From Halobacteroides halobius DSM 5150 (lineage in GTDB: Bacteria; Bacillota; Halanaerobiia; Halobacteroidales; Halobacteroidaceae), in contig NC_019978.1 in NCBI RefSeq assembly GCF_000328625.1, forward strand, positions 992,001 to 1,056,000: DNA of 64,000 nucleotides. The letters are read 5' to 3'. Positions 7,146-15,443 of this stretch are shown here, piece by piece. Made by a program: the position numbers and the translations under genes. Each line of letters starts with the position of its first letter. Within the stretch, counting starts at the first letter, position 1. The notes under the pieces are model-generated. The model saw only the letters and a list, made by a program, of their open reading frames with translations, searched no databases and was not told where the DNA came from.

Positions 7146-7822
7146 AAAAAGATAAACCTATAGAAAAAGAAATTTTAAAGAAACAATGTCAACATTGGGA
7201 AAATAAATTTAGTAATAAAACTGATATGTTTGGTGTAGAGGCGAGTGTTCCTGCTCAAAAAGCAGCAAGAAAGTTTAAAAAGGAAGGAAAAAATAAGATT
7301 CTTGAACTTGGTGGTGGGCAGGGAAGAGATACTATTTTCTTTGCTCAAAATGGTTTTGAAGTTTATGTATTAGATTATTGTAAAAGTGGAGTTGAGGCTA
7401 TTAATAAAAAAGCAGACAAAATGAATTTATCAGATTCAATTAACGTAAAGTGTCATGATGTTAGAGATCCGCTTCCTTTTTCAGAGGAAGTATTCGATGC
7501 TTGTTATTCTCATATGTTATATTGTATGGCTTTCACAACTTCAGAATTGGAATTTATTTCAGATGAGATAAAAAGGATATTAAAGCCAAATGGGTTGAAT
7601 ATATATACAGCTAGAAATACAAATGATGCTGATTATGGTACAGGAGTTCATCGCGGAGAAAATATGTATGAAGTAGGTGGATTTATTGTTCATTTCTTTA
7701 GTGAGGAAAAAGTAGAACATTTAGCAAAAGGATTTAAGATAATTGATATTAATGAATTTAAAGAAGGGGGACTTCCTAGAAAGTTGTTTCAAGTAACACT
7801 CAGAAAAATTGATAGTAATTGA
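7142..7822 (+). CDS. Class I SAM-dependent methyltransferase
   Basis: This is a 226-residue methyltransferase. Motif I is ILELGGGQGRD (about residues 53-63), the acidic loop follows at VYVLDYC, and a C-terminal substrate domain completes the fold. Overall it resembles TehB/thiopurine-type small-molecule methyltransferases. The substrate cannot be read from sequence. SD aaggaggagaaaatt precedes the ATG. It is a single gene in the accessory island, with no partner. A detoxification role would fit but is inference. Confidence 0.8.
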   Translation: MKKDKPIEKEILKKQCQHWENKFSNKTDMFGVEASVPAQKAARKFKKEGKNKILELGGGQGRDTIFFAQNGFEVYVLDYCKSGVEAINKKADKMNLSDSINVKCHDVRDPLPFSEEVFDACYSHMLYCMAFTTSELEFISDEIKRILKPNGLNIYTARNTNDADYGTGVHRGENMYEVGGFIVHFFSEEKVEHLAKGFKIIDINEFKEGGLPRKLFQVTLRKIDSN

Positions 7823-8113
7823 GATTATATCACTAGCGTTGCATCGTTTTTTATAAAAAGTTATTGAAAAATAAAACTCCTTTGATTAAAATGCAGATTA
7901 TAAAGTTTATAAACTAACAACTCTAAAATCTATCTCACAGAAGACAATAATTAAATACTTCGTGGTCTAAGCTCCTACCTCGCTAAATATTAAGAATATA
8001 CAGTACACTATTAGGTCTTTCTAGAAAGAAGACAGAAGCCAATAGGAAGTCAGATATTTTTATAGTACTTAAGAAATCGAGTAATTTTGATGGAGGAAAA
8101 GAGTTAATAACAG

Positions 8114-8293
8114 ATGGAACTGCAAGTGAGGGACATATCGCCTGGACTCAGAACTAGGAAATCAGTGAGAGCAAAACTTACTTGCATAGCACAAAGAGCA
8201 CGTAAAGATAAAGAAATAAAACGTGAAGCCTTTAAGAGACAGCATCTCCAGGTGTTGACCAAGAGACTAAAGAGAGCTATAAAGAGAATTTAG
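8114..8293 (+). pseudogene. Possible N-terminal remnant of another group II intron RT
   Basis: A 59-codon frame starts MELQVRDISPGLRTRKS and continues to AKLTCIAQRARKD, then loses similarity and ends at TAG 8291-8293. The opening resembles the N-termini of some intron-encoded RTs (a pattern like LRTRxAVxxKLxxIAxRAR), recalled from family knowledge and not verified. The rest of 7823-8360 has no recognisable gene. It is AT-rich, with the short block TCTTTCTAGAAAGAAGACAG at 8017-8036 forming an imperfect hairpin. Confidence 0.3.
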
Positions 8294-8360
8294 AAAAAAT
8301 ATTGGAGGTTATTTTTTATTTATTTAAAAGCAATTTAAATCAACTAGAAAGGAAGTAAAA

Positions 8361-8801
8361 ATGGAAAACAAACAAATGATAGTAGATGCATGGTTTATAA
8401 ATGAAAATGATGAAATTAGAAGAAATTATAATAAATTACCTTATCTTATAGAACATAAGGGGTATCACTTTAATAATAATCAGTTTAAAATTACAAAAGA
8501 AAGTGACAAAGCATATCAGATTAATAATAAGTTTTGGATTCCTAAATCTACAGTTAGTTTCGAGCCAAATATTAAGAAAGAGAATGAGGATAAAATTTTT
8601 ATAATTAAAGGTAAATTTATAGACAGGGACAATTTTCATTTAACCTTTATACTTCCATTAAAAGCTTATATGGATAAGTATAGGATAGAAAGTAAATATT
8701 TTAAGATCACTTATGAGACTGAAAAAGCATATAAATTTAATGAAAAATATTGGATTCCTAAAACAGTAGTTACAATTGAAGAAGAATCTCAGAATAATTA
8801 G
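8361..8801 (+). CDS. Hypothetical protein with two tandem repeats
   Basis: This is a 146-residue basic protein with no signal peptide or membrane segment. Two copies of a roughly 55-residue unit are visible: the first ends FKITKESDKAYQINNKFWIP and the second FKITYETEKAYKFNEKYWIP, each followed by a K(S/T)xV strand. The FKIxxExxKAYxxNxKxWIPK signature suggests a small beta-rich module that duplicated. The family is not recognised. SD aaggaagtaaaa precedes the ATG. The end of the accessory island suggests a mobile or selfish origin, but nothing shows function. Confidence 0.7.
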   Translation: MENKQMIVDAWFINENDEIRRNYNKLPYLIEHKGYHFNNNQFKITKESDKAYQINNKFWIPKSTVSFEPNIKKENEDKIFIIKGKFIDRDNFHLTFILPLKAYMDKYRIESKYFKITYETEKAYKFNEKYWIPKTVVTIEEESQNN

Positions 8802-8835
8802 TTGAATATATTTTTCTCCACTTCAACCTAGAAAT

Positions 8836-9111
8836 ATGGAATGGTTAGTAGTTTATGATGAAGATGAGGTTGTTAGTAATATTTGTCTAGAAAAGGTAGA
8901 TAACAGGACTTATATTTTATCAAATTTTTATACTGCTCCTTCTGAACGTAATAAAGGGATAGGAAGAAAGTTTTTAAGTACTGTATTAAATGATTATACT
9001 AGAAATACATTCTTATTATTTGTTAATGAAGAAAATAAAGGAGTAATTAGCTTATATAATAAATTAGGATTTGAAATTTGTGATAAAGTTTTAGATATAG
9101 AAAATCAATAA
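8836..9111 (+). CDS. GNAT acetyltransferase, N-terminally shortened
   Basis: The 91-residue open frame contains the GNAT core: the acetyl-CoA loop APSERNKGIGRKFL (about 35-48) followed by VNEENKGVISLYNKLGFE. The usual N-terminal beta1-alpha1-alpha2 segment is missing, and no SD precedes the ATG at 8836. In the same frame a TGA lies about 36 bases upstream. The gene is therefore probably a truncated relic, or it needs an unusual start. The substrate is unknown. Confidence 0.6.
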   Translation: MEWLVVYDEDEVVSNICLEKVDNRTYILSNFYTAPSERNKGIGRKFLSTVLNDYTRNTFLLFVNEENKGVISLYNKLGFEICDKVLDIENQ

Positions 9112-9194
9112 AGTAGTATTGCTTTTATTTAAGGAATAATTATACATAAGCTATGAAGATGCCCTTTTTTATTATTGAGGAGCTGTAAACCTAA

Positions 9195-9224
9195 TTCACA
9201 ATAATGGGTTGTATGGAATATAAT
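9195..9224 (+). promoter_or_regulatory. Predicted promoter of the ferritin-like gene
   Basis: TTCACA (9195-9200), 18 bases, TATAAT (9219-9224), 24 bases before the ATG at 9248. Confidence 0.45.
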
Positions 9225-9247
9225 GTAACAGAACAGGAGGTGACTAA

Positions 9248-9772
9248 ATGAATAACTTTACTAACAAAGATTTATTTAGGATTAGTAAGAGATTAATGGA
9301 GATTAAACGAGATAGAGCACAGACTCAACGATTAAATGGTGATGGATTGGAACATTTATTACAGGAGATGTATTTATCTATTGAAGAACAATTGAGGGCT
9401 GCTGCTTATTATAGAGCATTAGCTGATATAGCACCTAATCAGTTTGCAGCAGGAATGATTGAAGAATTTGCTGCTGATGAGCGAGAACATGCCTATCAAT
9501 TACAACGTGCTTATGAAAGATTAACCGGGGAGACGTTTGTTTCTGAGTATGAGTATGAATTTGATCTAAATCCGGATGATTATGTTGAGTATTTAGAAGA
9601 GCGAGTTATAGAAGAAACAAATGATTATAAAAAGTATAAAAGTTTTTATTTAATGACTGATAATAATTATTTACGGGATATCTTTTTTAATGCTATGCAT
9701 GATGAAATGTATCATGCCCTACGTGAGATGTATTTAATACATCGAGCTATGACTGATATGGGTATGATGTAG
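9248..9772 (+). CDS. Ferritin-like domain protein
   Basis: This is a 174-residue four-helix protein with paired acidic/His signatures typical of the ferritin-like superfamily: EEQLRAAAYYRAL, then EEFAADEREHAYQLQ (E-x6-ExxH type), then IEETNDYKKYKSFY and HDEMYHALREM. A di-iron site is therefore likely. It does not match classical ferritin, rubrerythrin (no rubredoxin domain) or Dps closely. It probably acts in peroxide or iron stress in the cytoplasm or spore. SD aacaggaggtgactaa is strong. A weak hairpin and T-run follow. Confidence 0.7.
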   Translation: MNNFTNKDLFRISKRLMEIKRDRAQTQRLNGDGLEHLLQEMYLSIEEQLRAAAYYRALADIAPNQFAAGMIEEFAADEREHAYQLQRAYERLTGETFVSEYEYEFDLNPDDYVEYLEERVIEETNDYKKYKSFYLMTDNNYLRDIFFNAMHDEMYHALREMYLIHRAMTDMGMM

Positions 9773-9803
9773 TTAAAGTCCCTTTTTAAGAGGCTTTTTT
9801 TCT
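9773..9803 (+). terminator. Weak rho-independent terminator
   Basis: AAGTCCCTTTTT and AAGAGGCTT pair imperfectly, followed by seven Ts. It lies just after the ferritin-like stop codon. Confidence 0.45.
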
Positions 9804-9841
9804 GGTATTATATAAGCAGATTAAAGATTAGAGGTGGAAAA

Positions 9842-9906
9842 ATGAGTAAAGAAAAATAAAGCTAGAATTAGATGAGTGGGAGCAAGAAGTTAAGGAGAGA
9901 AATTAA
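9842..9906 (+). pseudogene. Tiny gene broken by a frameshift in an A-run
   Basis: With an SD (gaggtggaaaa) the ATG at 9842 gives only MSKEK then TAA. Shifting frame within the A-run at 9851-9856 continues IKLELDEWEQEVKERN to a TAA at 9904-9906, a coherent charged peptide. It may be a decayed small antitoxin-like or regulatory gene; the evidence is slight. Confidence 0.25.
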
Positions 9907-9926
9907 AATTTATACTTTGGTATAGA

Positions 9927-10604
9927 TTATCCAGTATTTTTTGATATGGATAACTTACCAGAAGTATCTAGTTCAGCTAGATTAACTTCATTCTTATAAT
10001 TATTAATTCCTTTCTTTTTTAATTTATTTAGCAGCCATTCCTTGGTCAAATTAACATGTTCTAAATTTCTTTCGATAATTACTCCATCAATGATTAAAGG
10101 GATTGTTAGTCCTTCATATTGAGTATTAATATTTAGATCACTAGGTTGAATAGGTCTTTTTTGTGATTTGGGAATAACAGATAGCTGTCCTTGGGGTTCT
10201 AATAGAGCATATTCTACACTAGATACTTTATCATATCCTTTTTGTCTTAATAGACCTTTCATCTGGTTTAAAGTTAAGTCCATATTTTTAAGAGCATGCA
10301 TATCAAGTTGTCCATCCTTAATTAATACTGTTGGTTTATGCTCTAAAATGGGGGTTAATTTATCAATAAGAGCTAATCTACTAGTTAAGATGATTAAAAA
10401 AACAATAAATCCAGTTCCAAATAGTGCTTTGGTAGTAACGCTAGTACTCAGTGGTTCAGTAGCAACATTTGTTAAAATTATTACTCCTGCCATCTCGTAG
10501 GCTGTCATTTGGGCAATAGCTTTTTTAGAGAGCAATCTAGTACTAAAATAAGTAAAGCTAAAAACTATTAAAACCCTAGTAGCATAAGATAAAAAATCTA
10601 TCAT
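9927..10604 (-). CDS. DUF421 (YetF/YrbG-like) membrane protein
   Basis: This is a 225-residue protein with about three N-terminal membrane helices (residues 5-25, 38-55, 60-80) followed by the cytoplasmic alpha/beta domain of the DUF421 family (KPTVLIKDGQLD, LRQKGYDKVSSVEYALLE). Family members are small membrane proteins of unknown biochemical role, often linked to spores or stress in Bacilli and Clostridia. A strong SD (aaaggagtgatataa) precedes the ATG on the minus strand. It lies 13 bases downstream of a DUF4363 gene, a common pairing, so the two probably form an operon. Confidence 0.85.
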   Translation of the reverse strand: MIDFLSYATRVLIVFSFTYFSTRLLSKKAIAQMTAYEMAGVIILTNVATEPLSTSVTTKALFGTGFIVFLIILTSRLALIDKLTPILEHKPTVLIKDGQLDMHALKNMDLTLNQMKGLLRQKGYDKVSSVEYALLEPQGQLSVIPKSQKRPIQPSDLNINTQYEGLTIPLIIDGVIIERNLEHVNLTKEWLLNKLKKKGINNYKNEVNLAELDTSGKLSISKNTG

Positions 10605-10617
10605 TTATATCACTCCT

Positions 10618-10989
10618 TTAAGGTCCTGGGAAAACATCTGTTAAATTTTTTAGTATTACTTTTAAGGTTCCTATATACTCGAGTGCATCATCTTCTTTGT
10701 GTTGTATTAGTGTTTTTAAATGGCCTAATGTTCTTTCAAATTCATAAACTTCTGTAGATCCATTACTAATCTGTATCATCAATTTGTTAGCTTGCCAAGT
10801 ATCTTCTAATTTATTAAGGTTTTTATGAGTTAAATCCCAGTTCTCATTTACAATTGATTCTTCTAGATCGTTTAAGTTATTAATAAATGGCTCAACTGAT
10901 AATGATAACTGTAATGTGCTCCATAAAACTATAAAAGAAATAATCCAGCAAATCATTATAATATAACGCATATGTAAACGATCAAACAT
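10618..10989 (-). CDS. DUF4363 family membrane-anchored protein
   Basis: This is a 123-residue protein with one N-terminal transmembrane helix (about residues 9-30) and a helical extracytoplasmic domain (WDLTHKNLNKLEDTW, FERTLGHLKTLIQHKEDDAL). It fits the DUF4363 family, which is often next to DUF421. The function is unknown; the pairing suggests a shared membrane complex. SD ggggaggtggcaat precedes the ATG. It is the first gene of a two-gene minus-strand unit. Confidence 0.75.
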   Translation of the reverse strand: MFDRLHMRYIIMICWIISFIVLWSTLQLSLSVEPFINNLNDLEESIVNENWDLTHKNLNKLEDTWQANKLMIQISNGSTEVYEFERTLGHLKTLIQHKEDDALEYIGTLKVILKNLTDVFPGP

Positions 10990-11185
10990 ATTGCCACCTC
11001 CCCAAAAGAATAATTACAGTATATATTATTAGCCGATCTGAATTTTTATATACGTGATGATTATTAGTAGCAGTTATTTTAATTTAATATTTATTTGAAG
11101 TTTTAAAGAAATTTAGTATTTTCTTAATATTTTCTTAACATTCACTTTATATACTATGTACAAGAGATAATAGGAGGAGATAATT

Positions 11186-11749
11186 ATGAAAAAAACTTTA
11201 AGTTTAGGTTCAGTGATGGTGTTAGTAATAAGCCTTGCAGCTATTTCTTTTGCTCATGGTGGTGGATATGGTTTTAACAGAAATCAAGGTGGGCCAAGGT
11301 TTAATGAAGGAGCAGGTTATTATCAAGGTCAGCTTGGTTTATCAGCTAATCAGCAAGATCAAATTGAAGAGCTACAAGACAGCTATTATGATCAGATGAG
11401 AGATATTGCTTATCAATTAAGAGATAAGCAATATGAATTAAGAGAGGTTTATTTAGATAAGAATGTTAGTCGAGATGAAATAGTTAAATTACAGAATGAA
11501 GTTATGCAGTTAAGAAATAAGATGTCTAGATTAAGAACTAATATGCGATTAGATTTAAGAGATATTTTATCTAGTGAACAATTAGAAGTAATGGGTAATT
11601 ATAATTATGGGATGATGGGCTTTAGCCCAATGATGGGCCAATATGGTATGATGAATGGTTATGGTATGATGAGAGGAGGACCACAAGGGTTTAGAGGTCA
11701 TATGGGTGCTCCAGGAATGATGCATGGCAATGATATGATGGGCTGGTAA
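11186..11749 (+). CDS. Spy/CpxP-like periplasmic protein with Met-rich tail
   Basis: The 187-residue protein has a signal peptide (residues 1-23, ending SFAHG). An LTxxQ-like segment, LGLSANQQDQIEELQDSYY (about 50-68), precedes a long helix, as in Spy/CpxP/ZraP. The C-terminus is rich in Met, Gly and His (YGMMNGYGMMRGG, PGMMHGNDMMGW), suggesting binding of copper or another soft metal. A periplasmic chaperone or metal sensor implies a diderm envelope, which agrees with the beta-barrel candidates nearby. SD ataggaggagataatt is strong. The next gene starts three bases after its stop. Confidence 0.75.
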   Translation: MKKTLSLGSVMVLVISLAAISFAHGGGYGFNRNQGGPRFNEGAGYYQGQLGLSANQQDQIEELQDSYYDQMRDIAYQLRDKQYELREVYLDKNVSRDEIVKLQNEVMQLRNKMSRLRTNMRLDLRDILSSEQLEVMGNYNYGMMGFSPMMGQYGMMNGYGMMRGGPQGFRGHMGAPGMMHGNDMMGW

Positions 11750-11751
11750 GT

Positions 11752-12246
11752 ATGAAAAAATTTAGTTTGATTTTAGTCTTTACACTTTTATTAAATTTTG
11801 GGCTAGCTCCTTTAGCCTTTGCTAATGAAGCCACTATTGATTTTCAAAAGAAGATTTTTAAATATGAAGAAGAGAAGAAAAATCCATTAGCTGCTGCAGG
11901 AATGTCTTTTGTTTTACCATCATCAGGCCACGCCTACTCAGGAAATTGGAAAAGAGGTCTAATCTTTTTAGGTATTGAAGCAATTGAGGCAGGTATTATG
12001 ATATCTAGAGCTAATAAATTAGAAGAAGTAGTAGTAGATTCATTTTATCACAATCAGTATATGCTAGAAGATAATGTATTTATGCTTGCTCGGATTGCAT
12101 TATTGGCAACTAAAGCTTGGGAAGCAGTAGATTCTTATCAGACAGCTAAAGAATACAATAAGAATTTAAAAGAAGAATTAGGATTAAGACCTCAATTATC
12201 AGTAACTAGTGATCAAGTTAAAGTATCTATTCAATCTAACTTTTGA
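11752..12246 (+). CDS. Hypothetical exported/membrane protein
   Basis: This 164-residue protein has a signal peptide (1-24, cleavage near AFANEA). The middle has PLAAAGMSFVLPSSGHAY and GNWKRGLIFLGIEAIEAG, a P-G-x-x-Y plus hydrophobic pattern seen in some membrane-embedded DUF5683-like proteins. This is only a loose resemblance. It is almost contiguous with the Spy-like gene, so the two are probably co-expressed. A terminator follows directly. The function is unknown. Confidence 0.6.
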   Translation: MKKFSLILVFTLLLNFGLAPLAFANEATIDFQKKIFKYEEEKKNPLAAAGMSFVLPSSGHAYSGNWKRGLIFLGIEAIEAGIMISRANKLEEVVVDSFYHNQYMLEDNVFMLARIALLATKAWEAVDSYQTAKEYNKNLKEELGLRPQLSVTSDQVKVSIQSNF

Positions 12247-12252
12247 CCTAAG

Positions 12253-12275
12253 GCCACCTGCAAGGGTGGCTTTTT
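12253..12275 (+). terminator. Rho-independent terminator
   Basis: GCCACC and GGTGGC pair around TGCAAG, followed by TTTTT. It ends the Spy-like/hypothetical pair. Confidence 0.75.
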
Positions 12276-12296
12276 AACAAATCAAGGAGGGATTTT

Positions 12297-13022
12297 ATGA
12301 AAAAAGGAAGAGTTATAGTGATATTATTTTTAGGGGTGTTTTTAATTAATTCTGTTATTTTATTAGATTCAGTTGAGGCTTTTGGAAGATTTGGATTACA
12401 TCATAATATGATGAATAGAGAATTGTTTAATAGAAGAAGATTTGTGGGCAGACCAGGTGAAGTTGGGCCAATGATAAATGAAAGAAGAATCTTTACTAGG
12501 TCAAATGATTTTAGAGCCAATCTTGGCCCAATGATAGGTGTGTTAAGGCTAGATTTAGCTAAATTAAATAACAAAATTTCTCAAGAAGGTTTTGCTACTT
12601 TAGATGAGGATATGGTCTTAGAAGGATTTGGAGGTACTATTGGTTCTATAATAGATGACAGATTTGGGATTTATAAATTAAATGGAACTGTTAAATCTAT
12701 TAATAAATCTGGTCAAGAAGCAAGTTTAACTTTAGATTATACAGGTTTATTATATGAAGAAGGGATTGCAAATTCATTTCGAACAGGGACCGATTTAGCT
12801 ATAGGTGCTTTAATTGGTCTAGGTAGGGCTAAGGTAAATTATTCTAATAGGTTTGAAGAAGAATTTATTGCTCTAGAGCCTAAATTACATCTTCATCAAC
12901 AGCTGGCAAGACTGATAGGTTTGGATTTATCAGCTGGTTATCTAATGACCCATAGTTTTAAGGAAAAGTTAGTTGATTTAAATGGGCCAAGTCTTAATCT
13001 AAGGTTAAGTCTAGGATTTTAA
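12297..13022 (+). CDS. Secreted protein, possible outer-membrane beta-barrel
   Basis: The 241-residue protein has a signal peptide (1-30, ending VEAFG). After an Arg/Asn-rich segment come alternating strands, ending LNGPSLNLRLSLGF with a C-terminal Phe. That is the usual outer-membrane protein sorting signature in diderms. No family is recognised. SD caaggagggatttt precedes the ATG. Two more proteins with the same end pattern are found at 15442-16131 and 16308-16859. Confidence 0.55.
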   Translation: MKKGRVIVILFLGVFLINSVILLDSVEAFGRFGLHHNMMNRELFNRRRFVGRPGEVGPMINERRIFTRSNDFRANLGPMIGVLRLDLAKLNNKISQEGFATLDEDMVLEGFGGTIGSIIDDRFGIYKLNGTVKSINKSGQEASLTLDYTGLLYEEGIANSFRTGTDLAIGALIGLGRAKVNYSNRFEEEFIALEPKLHLHQQLARLIGLDLSAGYLMTHSFKEKLVDLNGPSLNLRLSLGF

Positions 13023-13103
13023 AGTCATAAAAAATTATACTCTTCTCCTATATTATATTTTTAAATGTATAAAATAATAATAAAAGGAGGAAGAGCCATA
13101 ACT

Positions 13104-13394
13104 ATGAAGAAAATAATGAGTATGATTTTAATTGTTATTTTAATGCTACCAATTGTGGCGTTGGCCCATGGTGAAGATCATGATAATGAACCGGACCAAT
13201 TACCTAGTGAAGAGTATGAAAAGACAATACCAGAGAGACGAAAAGATCATATGGATGAATACATGAATCAAGAAGGAGAAAGAAGGATGTCGGTACATAG
13301 AAAAAATGGATGGTTTGGAGCTAGTATACCCATTGGTTCATTAATAGTTATATTACTTATAGTGTTTGGTCTTTATTTTATCATTCAAAGATAG
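13104..13394 (+). CDS. Small His/acidic-rich exported membrane protein
   Basis: The ATG at 13104 is preferred because the signal-like stretch MKKIMSMILIVILML starts there and GGAGG lies at 13086-13090. The 96-residue product has a signal peptide (ending ALAHG), a polar HGEDHDNEPD-rich segment that could bind metal ions, and a C-terminal transmembrane helix (about 73-93). The function is unknown. It may belong with the Spy-like metal-stress genes upstream. Confidence 0.55.
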   Translation: MKKIMSMILIVILMLPIVALAHGEDHDNEPDQLPSEEYEKTIPERRKDHMDEYMNQEGERRMSVHRKNGWFGASIPIGSLIVILLIVFGLYFIIQR

Positions 13395-13418
13395 TGTATA
13401 GTAAAGCAAGGAGGACGT

Positions 13419-14732
13419 ATGATGCAGCGAGTCAAAATCAATCTAATGACAAAACTATTAACTTGTTCTATAATAGTTATTTTATTTTTAGGAGGCATAG
13501 TATATTATGGTAATCATCATTTGACTAAATTAAATCAGGCATTAGAAAAGTTAGATGCTCAACATAAGGATTTAAAAAATATTAATCAACTTACTGTTCA
13601 AGAATTAAAACCTATTGTATTAGAGATGATGCGATATACTAAACAGGTAGATAAATTAGCTACTGAATTAAATGGTTTTTTGTTAAAAAGTGTAGTTATT
13701 ATGGGAGCAATAACAATTTTATTAGGTTTAGTAATTACATGGTTGATTACTATTCCTATTAAAAGATTAATTAAAGGTGCCAAAAAAATTGCTAATGGTG
13801 ATTTAACAACAACTATTGAGGTTAATACTAGAGATGAAATAGAAGAACTGGCTGATATCTTTAATTGGATGACAGAAAGCTTAAGAGAATTGATTGTTAA
13901 TATAGACCAAGAATCTGAGCAGGTTAATAGTGCTAGTCAAGAATTAAGTGCAATTTCTCAAGAAGTAGCAGCTATCACAGATACTCAAGCAGTCAGTGTA
14001 GAAGAGAATTTAAAATTGATTCAAGAATTTAATAATTTAATTGAAGAGACAAAGAAGGATATTGAATATATTACAGAAATCACTACTCAAACGAGTGATT
14101 TAGCTACTAAAGGAGTAGAAAATAATAGTCAATTAGTTCAGGATATGGAGAAGATAGATAAGAGAACTTTAGAATTAAACCAGATTATAGATGAAGTAGA
14201 TGATAGTGCTCAAGAAATAAATGAAGTTATTGAGACTATAGATGATATAGCTGAAGAAACCAATATTTTAGCCTTAAATGCTGCAATAGAAGCAGCTAGA
14301 TCAGATAAAGAAGGACAAGGTTTTGCAGTGGTTGCAGAAGAGATTAGAAAGCTAGCCAATGATGTAAAAAAATCAACGTTAAATATTGAAGAATTAATTA
14401 ATAAATTGCAGGTAAAAACAAAAAAAGCAGTTAAGAATAGTAATCAAAACTATAAATTGATTAAAAAAGGCACTACAAGTACTTTAGAAACAGTAGATGA
14501 TTTTAATCAGATTAAAGAGAATATCGAAGAGATAACCCAACAGATGTTAGATGTTAAGTCAGTGACAGGAGAAGAAGTAGATAAACTAGAAAGGATAGTA
14601 GATAATACAAAAACTATTAATGAAATTATTCAAGGTTTATCCTCAAGTGCTAAAAATACAGCAATTTCTTCAAATCGGTTAAAAGATTTTGCTCAAAATT
14701 TAGATAATAAAGTGGAAGAATTTAGAGTATAG
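13419..14732 (+). CDS. Methyl-accepting chemotaxis protein
   Basis: This 437-residue receptor has TM1 at about 11-30, a short extracytoplasmic loop (31-86), TM2 at 88-112, a HAMP domain (to about 165) and a long signalling coiled coil. The conserved hairpin tip is present (EETNILALNAAIEAAR, then GQGFAVVAEEIRKLA). The short loop has no known ligand-binding domain, so it may sense through partners or the membrane. There is no C-terminal CheR-binding pentapeptide. SD aaggaggacgt precedes ATGATG. The methyltransferase downstream is not CheR. Confidence 0.92.
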   Translation: MMQRVKINLMTKLLTCSIIVILFLGGIVYYGNHHLTKLNQALEKLDAQHKDLKNINQLTVQELKPIVLEMMRYTKQVDKLATELNGFLLKSVVIMGAITILLGLVITWLITIPIKRLIKGAKKIANGDLTTTIEVNTRDEIEELADIFNWMTESLRELIVNIDQESEQVNSASQELSAISQEVAAITDTQAVSVEENLKLIQEFNNLIEETKKDIEYITEITTQTSDLATKGVENNSQLVQDMEKIDKRTLELNQIIDEVDDSAQEINEVIETIDDIAEETNILALNAAIEAARSDKEGQGFAVVAEEIRKLANDVKKSTLNIEELINKLQVKTKKAVKNSNQNYKLIKKGTTSTLETVDDFNQIKENIEEITQQMLDVKSVTGEEVDKLERIVDNTKTINEIIQGLSSSAKNTAISSNRLKDFAQNLDNKVEEFRV

Positions 14733-14752
14733 TTAGTTTGGAGGTAGTAGTT

Positions 14753-15397
14753 TTGAAAAAGACTGAAACTGAAAAAATCAAGAACAGATATAATCGGATT
14801 GCTTCAATTTATGATAGCTGTGAAGCATTAATGGAAGAACGAAAGATGGGGGATTGGCGTCAAAATTTATGGCAACAAGTTGCAGACAGAACTGGTGATA
14901 AAAAGGTTAATTTATTAGAAGCTGGAGTAGGAACAGGAAAGAATATTCCTTACTACCCAGAGGGAACTAAAGCATATGCAATAGATTTTAGTAAGCAGAT
15001 GTTAGCTGAAGCAAGAAAGAAGGCCAAACAATCAGCAACAGAGGTTAAGTTATTTGAAATGGATATTCAGAATCTTGATTTTGAAGATAATTTTTTTGAT
15101 GTGATTATTACTACTTGTGTCTTTTGTTCTGTACCTGATCCTATAAAAGGATTAAAAGAGTTAAAGAGAGTTTGTAAGCCTAATGGAGAGATTTTAATGT
15201 TAGAACATATGAGATCAAATAAGGAACCTATTGGTTATTTAATGGATTCAATTAATTGGATAAGTCTTTTAATGTGGGGAGCTAATATTAATCGAAAGAC
15301 TATGAAAAATATTAAAGAGGTAGGGTTTAAAGTAGTTAAAGAAGAAGATTTGTGGTTTGATATAGTTAAAGAATTAATACTTACTCCTAAAAATTAG
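14753..15397 (+). CDS. Class I SAM-dependent methyltransferase (UbiE/PmtA-like)
   Basis: The product is 214 residues from the TTG at 14753, which has GGAGGT eight bases upstream; the earlier TTG at 14738 overlaps that SD. It starts with YNRIASIYD, followed by motif I LLEAGVGTGKNIPYY, and YAIDFSKQM for the ribose-binding acidic residue, then motif LMLEHMRS. This organisation is typical of UbiE or phospholipid N-methyltransferase relatives. A lipid or quinone-like substrate is possible, though context does not decide. It probably shares a transcript with the chemotaxis receptor, since only about 20 bases separate them. Confidence 0.82.
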   Translation: MKKTETEKIKNRYNRIASIYDSCEALMEERKMGDWRQNLWQQVADRTGDKKVNLLEAGVGTGKNIPYYPEGTKAYAIDFSKQMLAEARKKAKQSATEVKLFEMDIQNLDFEDNFFDVIITTCVFCSVPDPIKGLKELKRVCKPNGEILMLEHMRSNKEPIGYLMDSINWISLLMWGANINRKTMKNIKEVGFKVVKEEDLWFDIVKELILTPKN

Positions 15398-15410
15398 AGT
15401 TGAGTATAAA

Positions 15411-15443
15411 AGAGTCGTGAATTTAAATTCACGACTCTTTTTT
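15411..15443. terminator. Bidirectional terminator
   Basis: A perfect inverted repeat, AGAGTCGTGAATTT and AAATTCACGACTCT, occupies 15411-15438. Ts follow on the plus strand and an A-rich side precedes it. It serves both the methyltransferase and the convergent minus-strand gene that ends at 15442. Confidence 0.85.

Noticed and set aside
14753-15397. CheR chemotaxis methyltransferase
   Set aside because: It follows a chemotaxis receptor but lacks the CheR N-terminal helical domain and instead matches UbiE/PmtA-type motifs.
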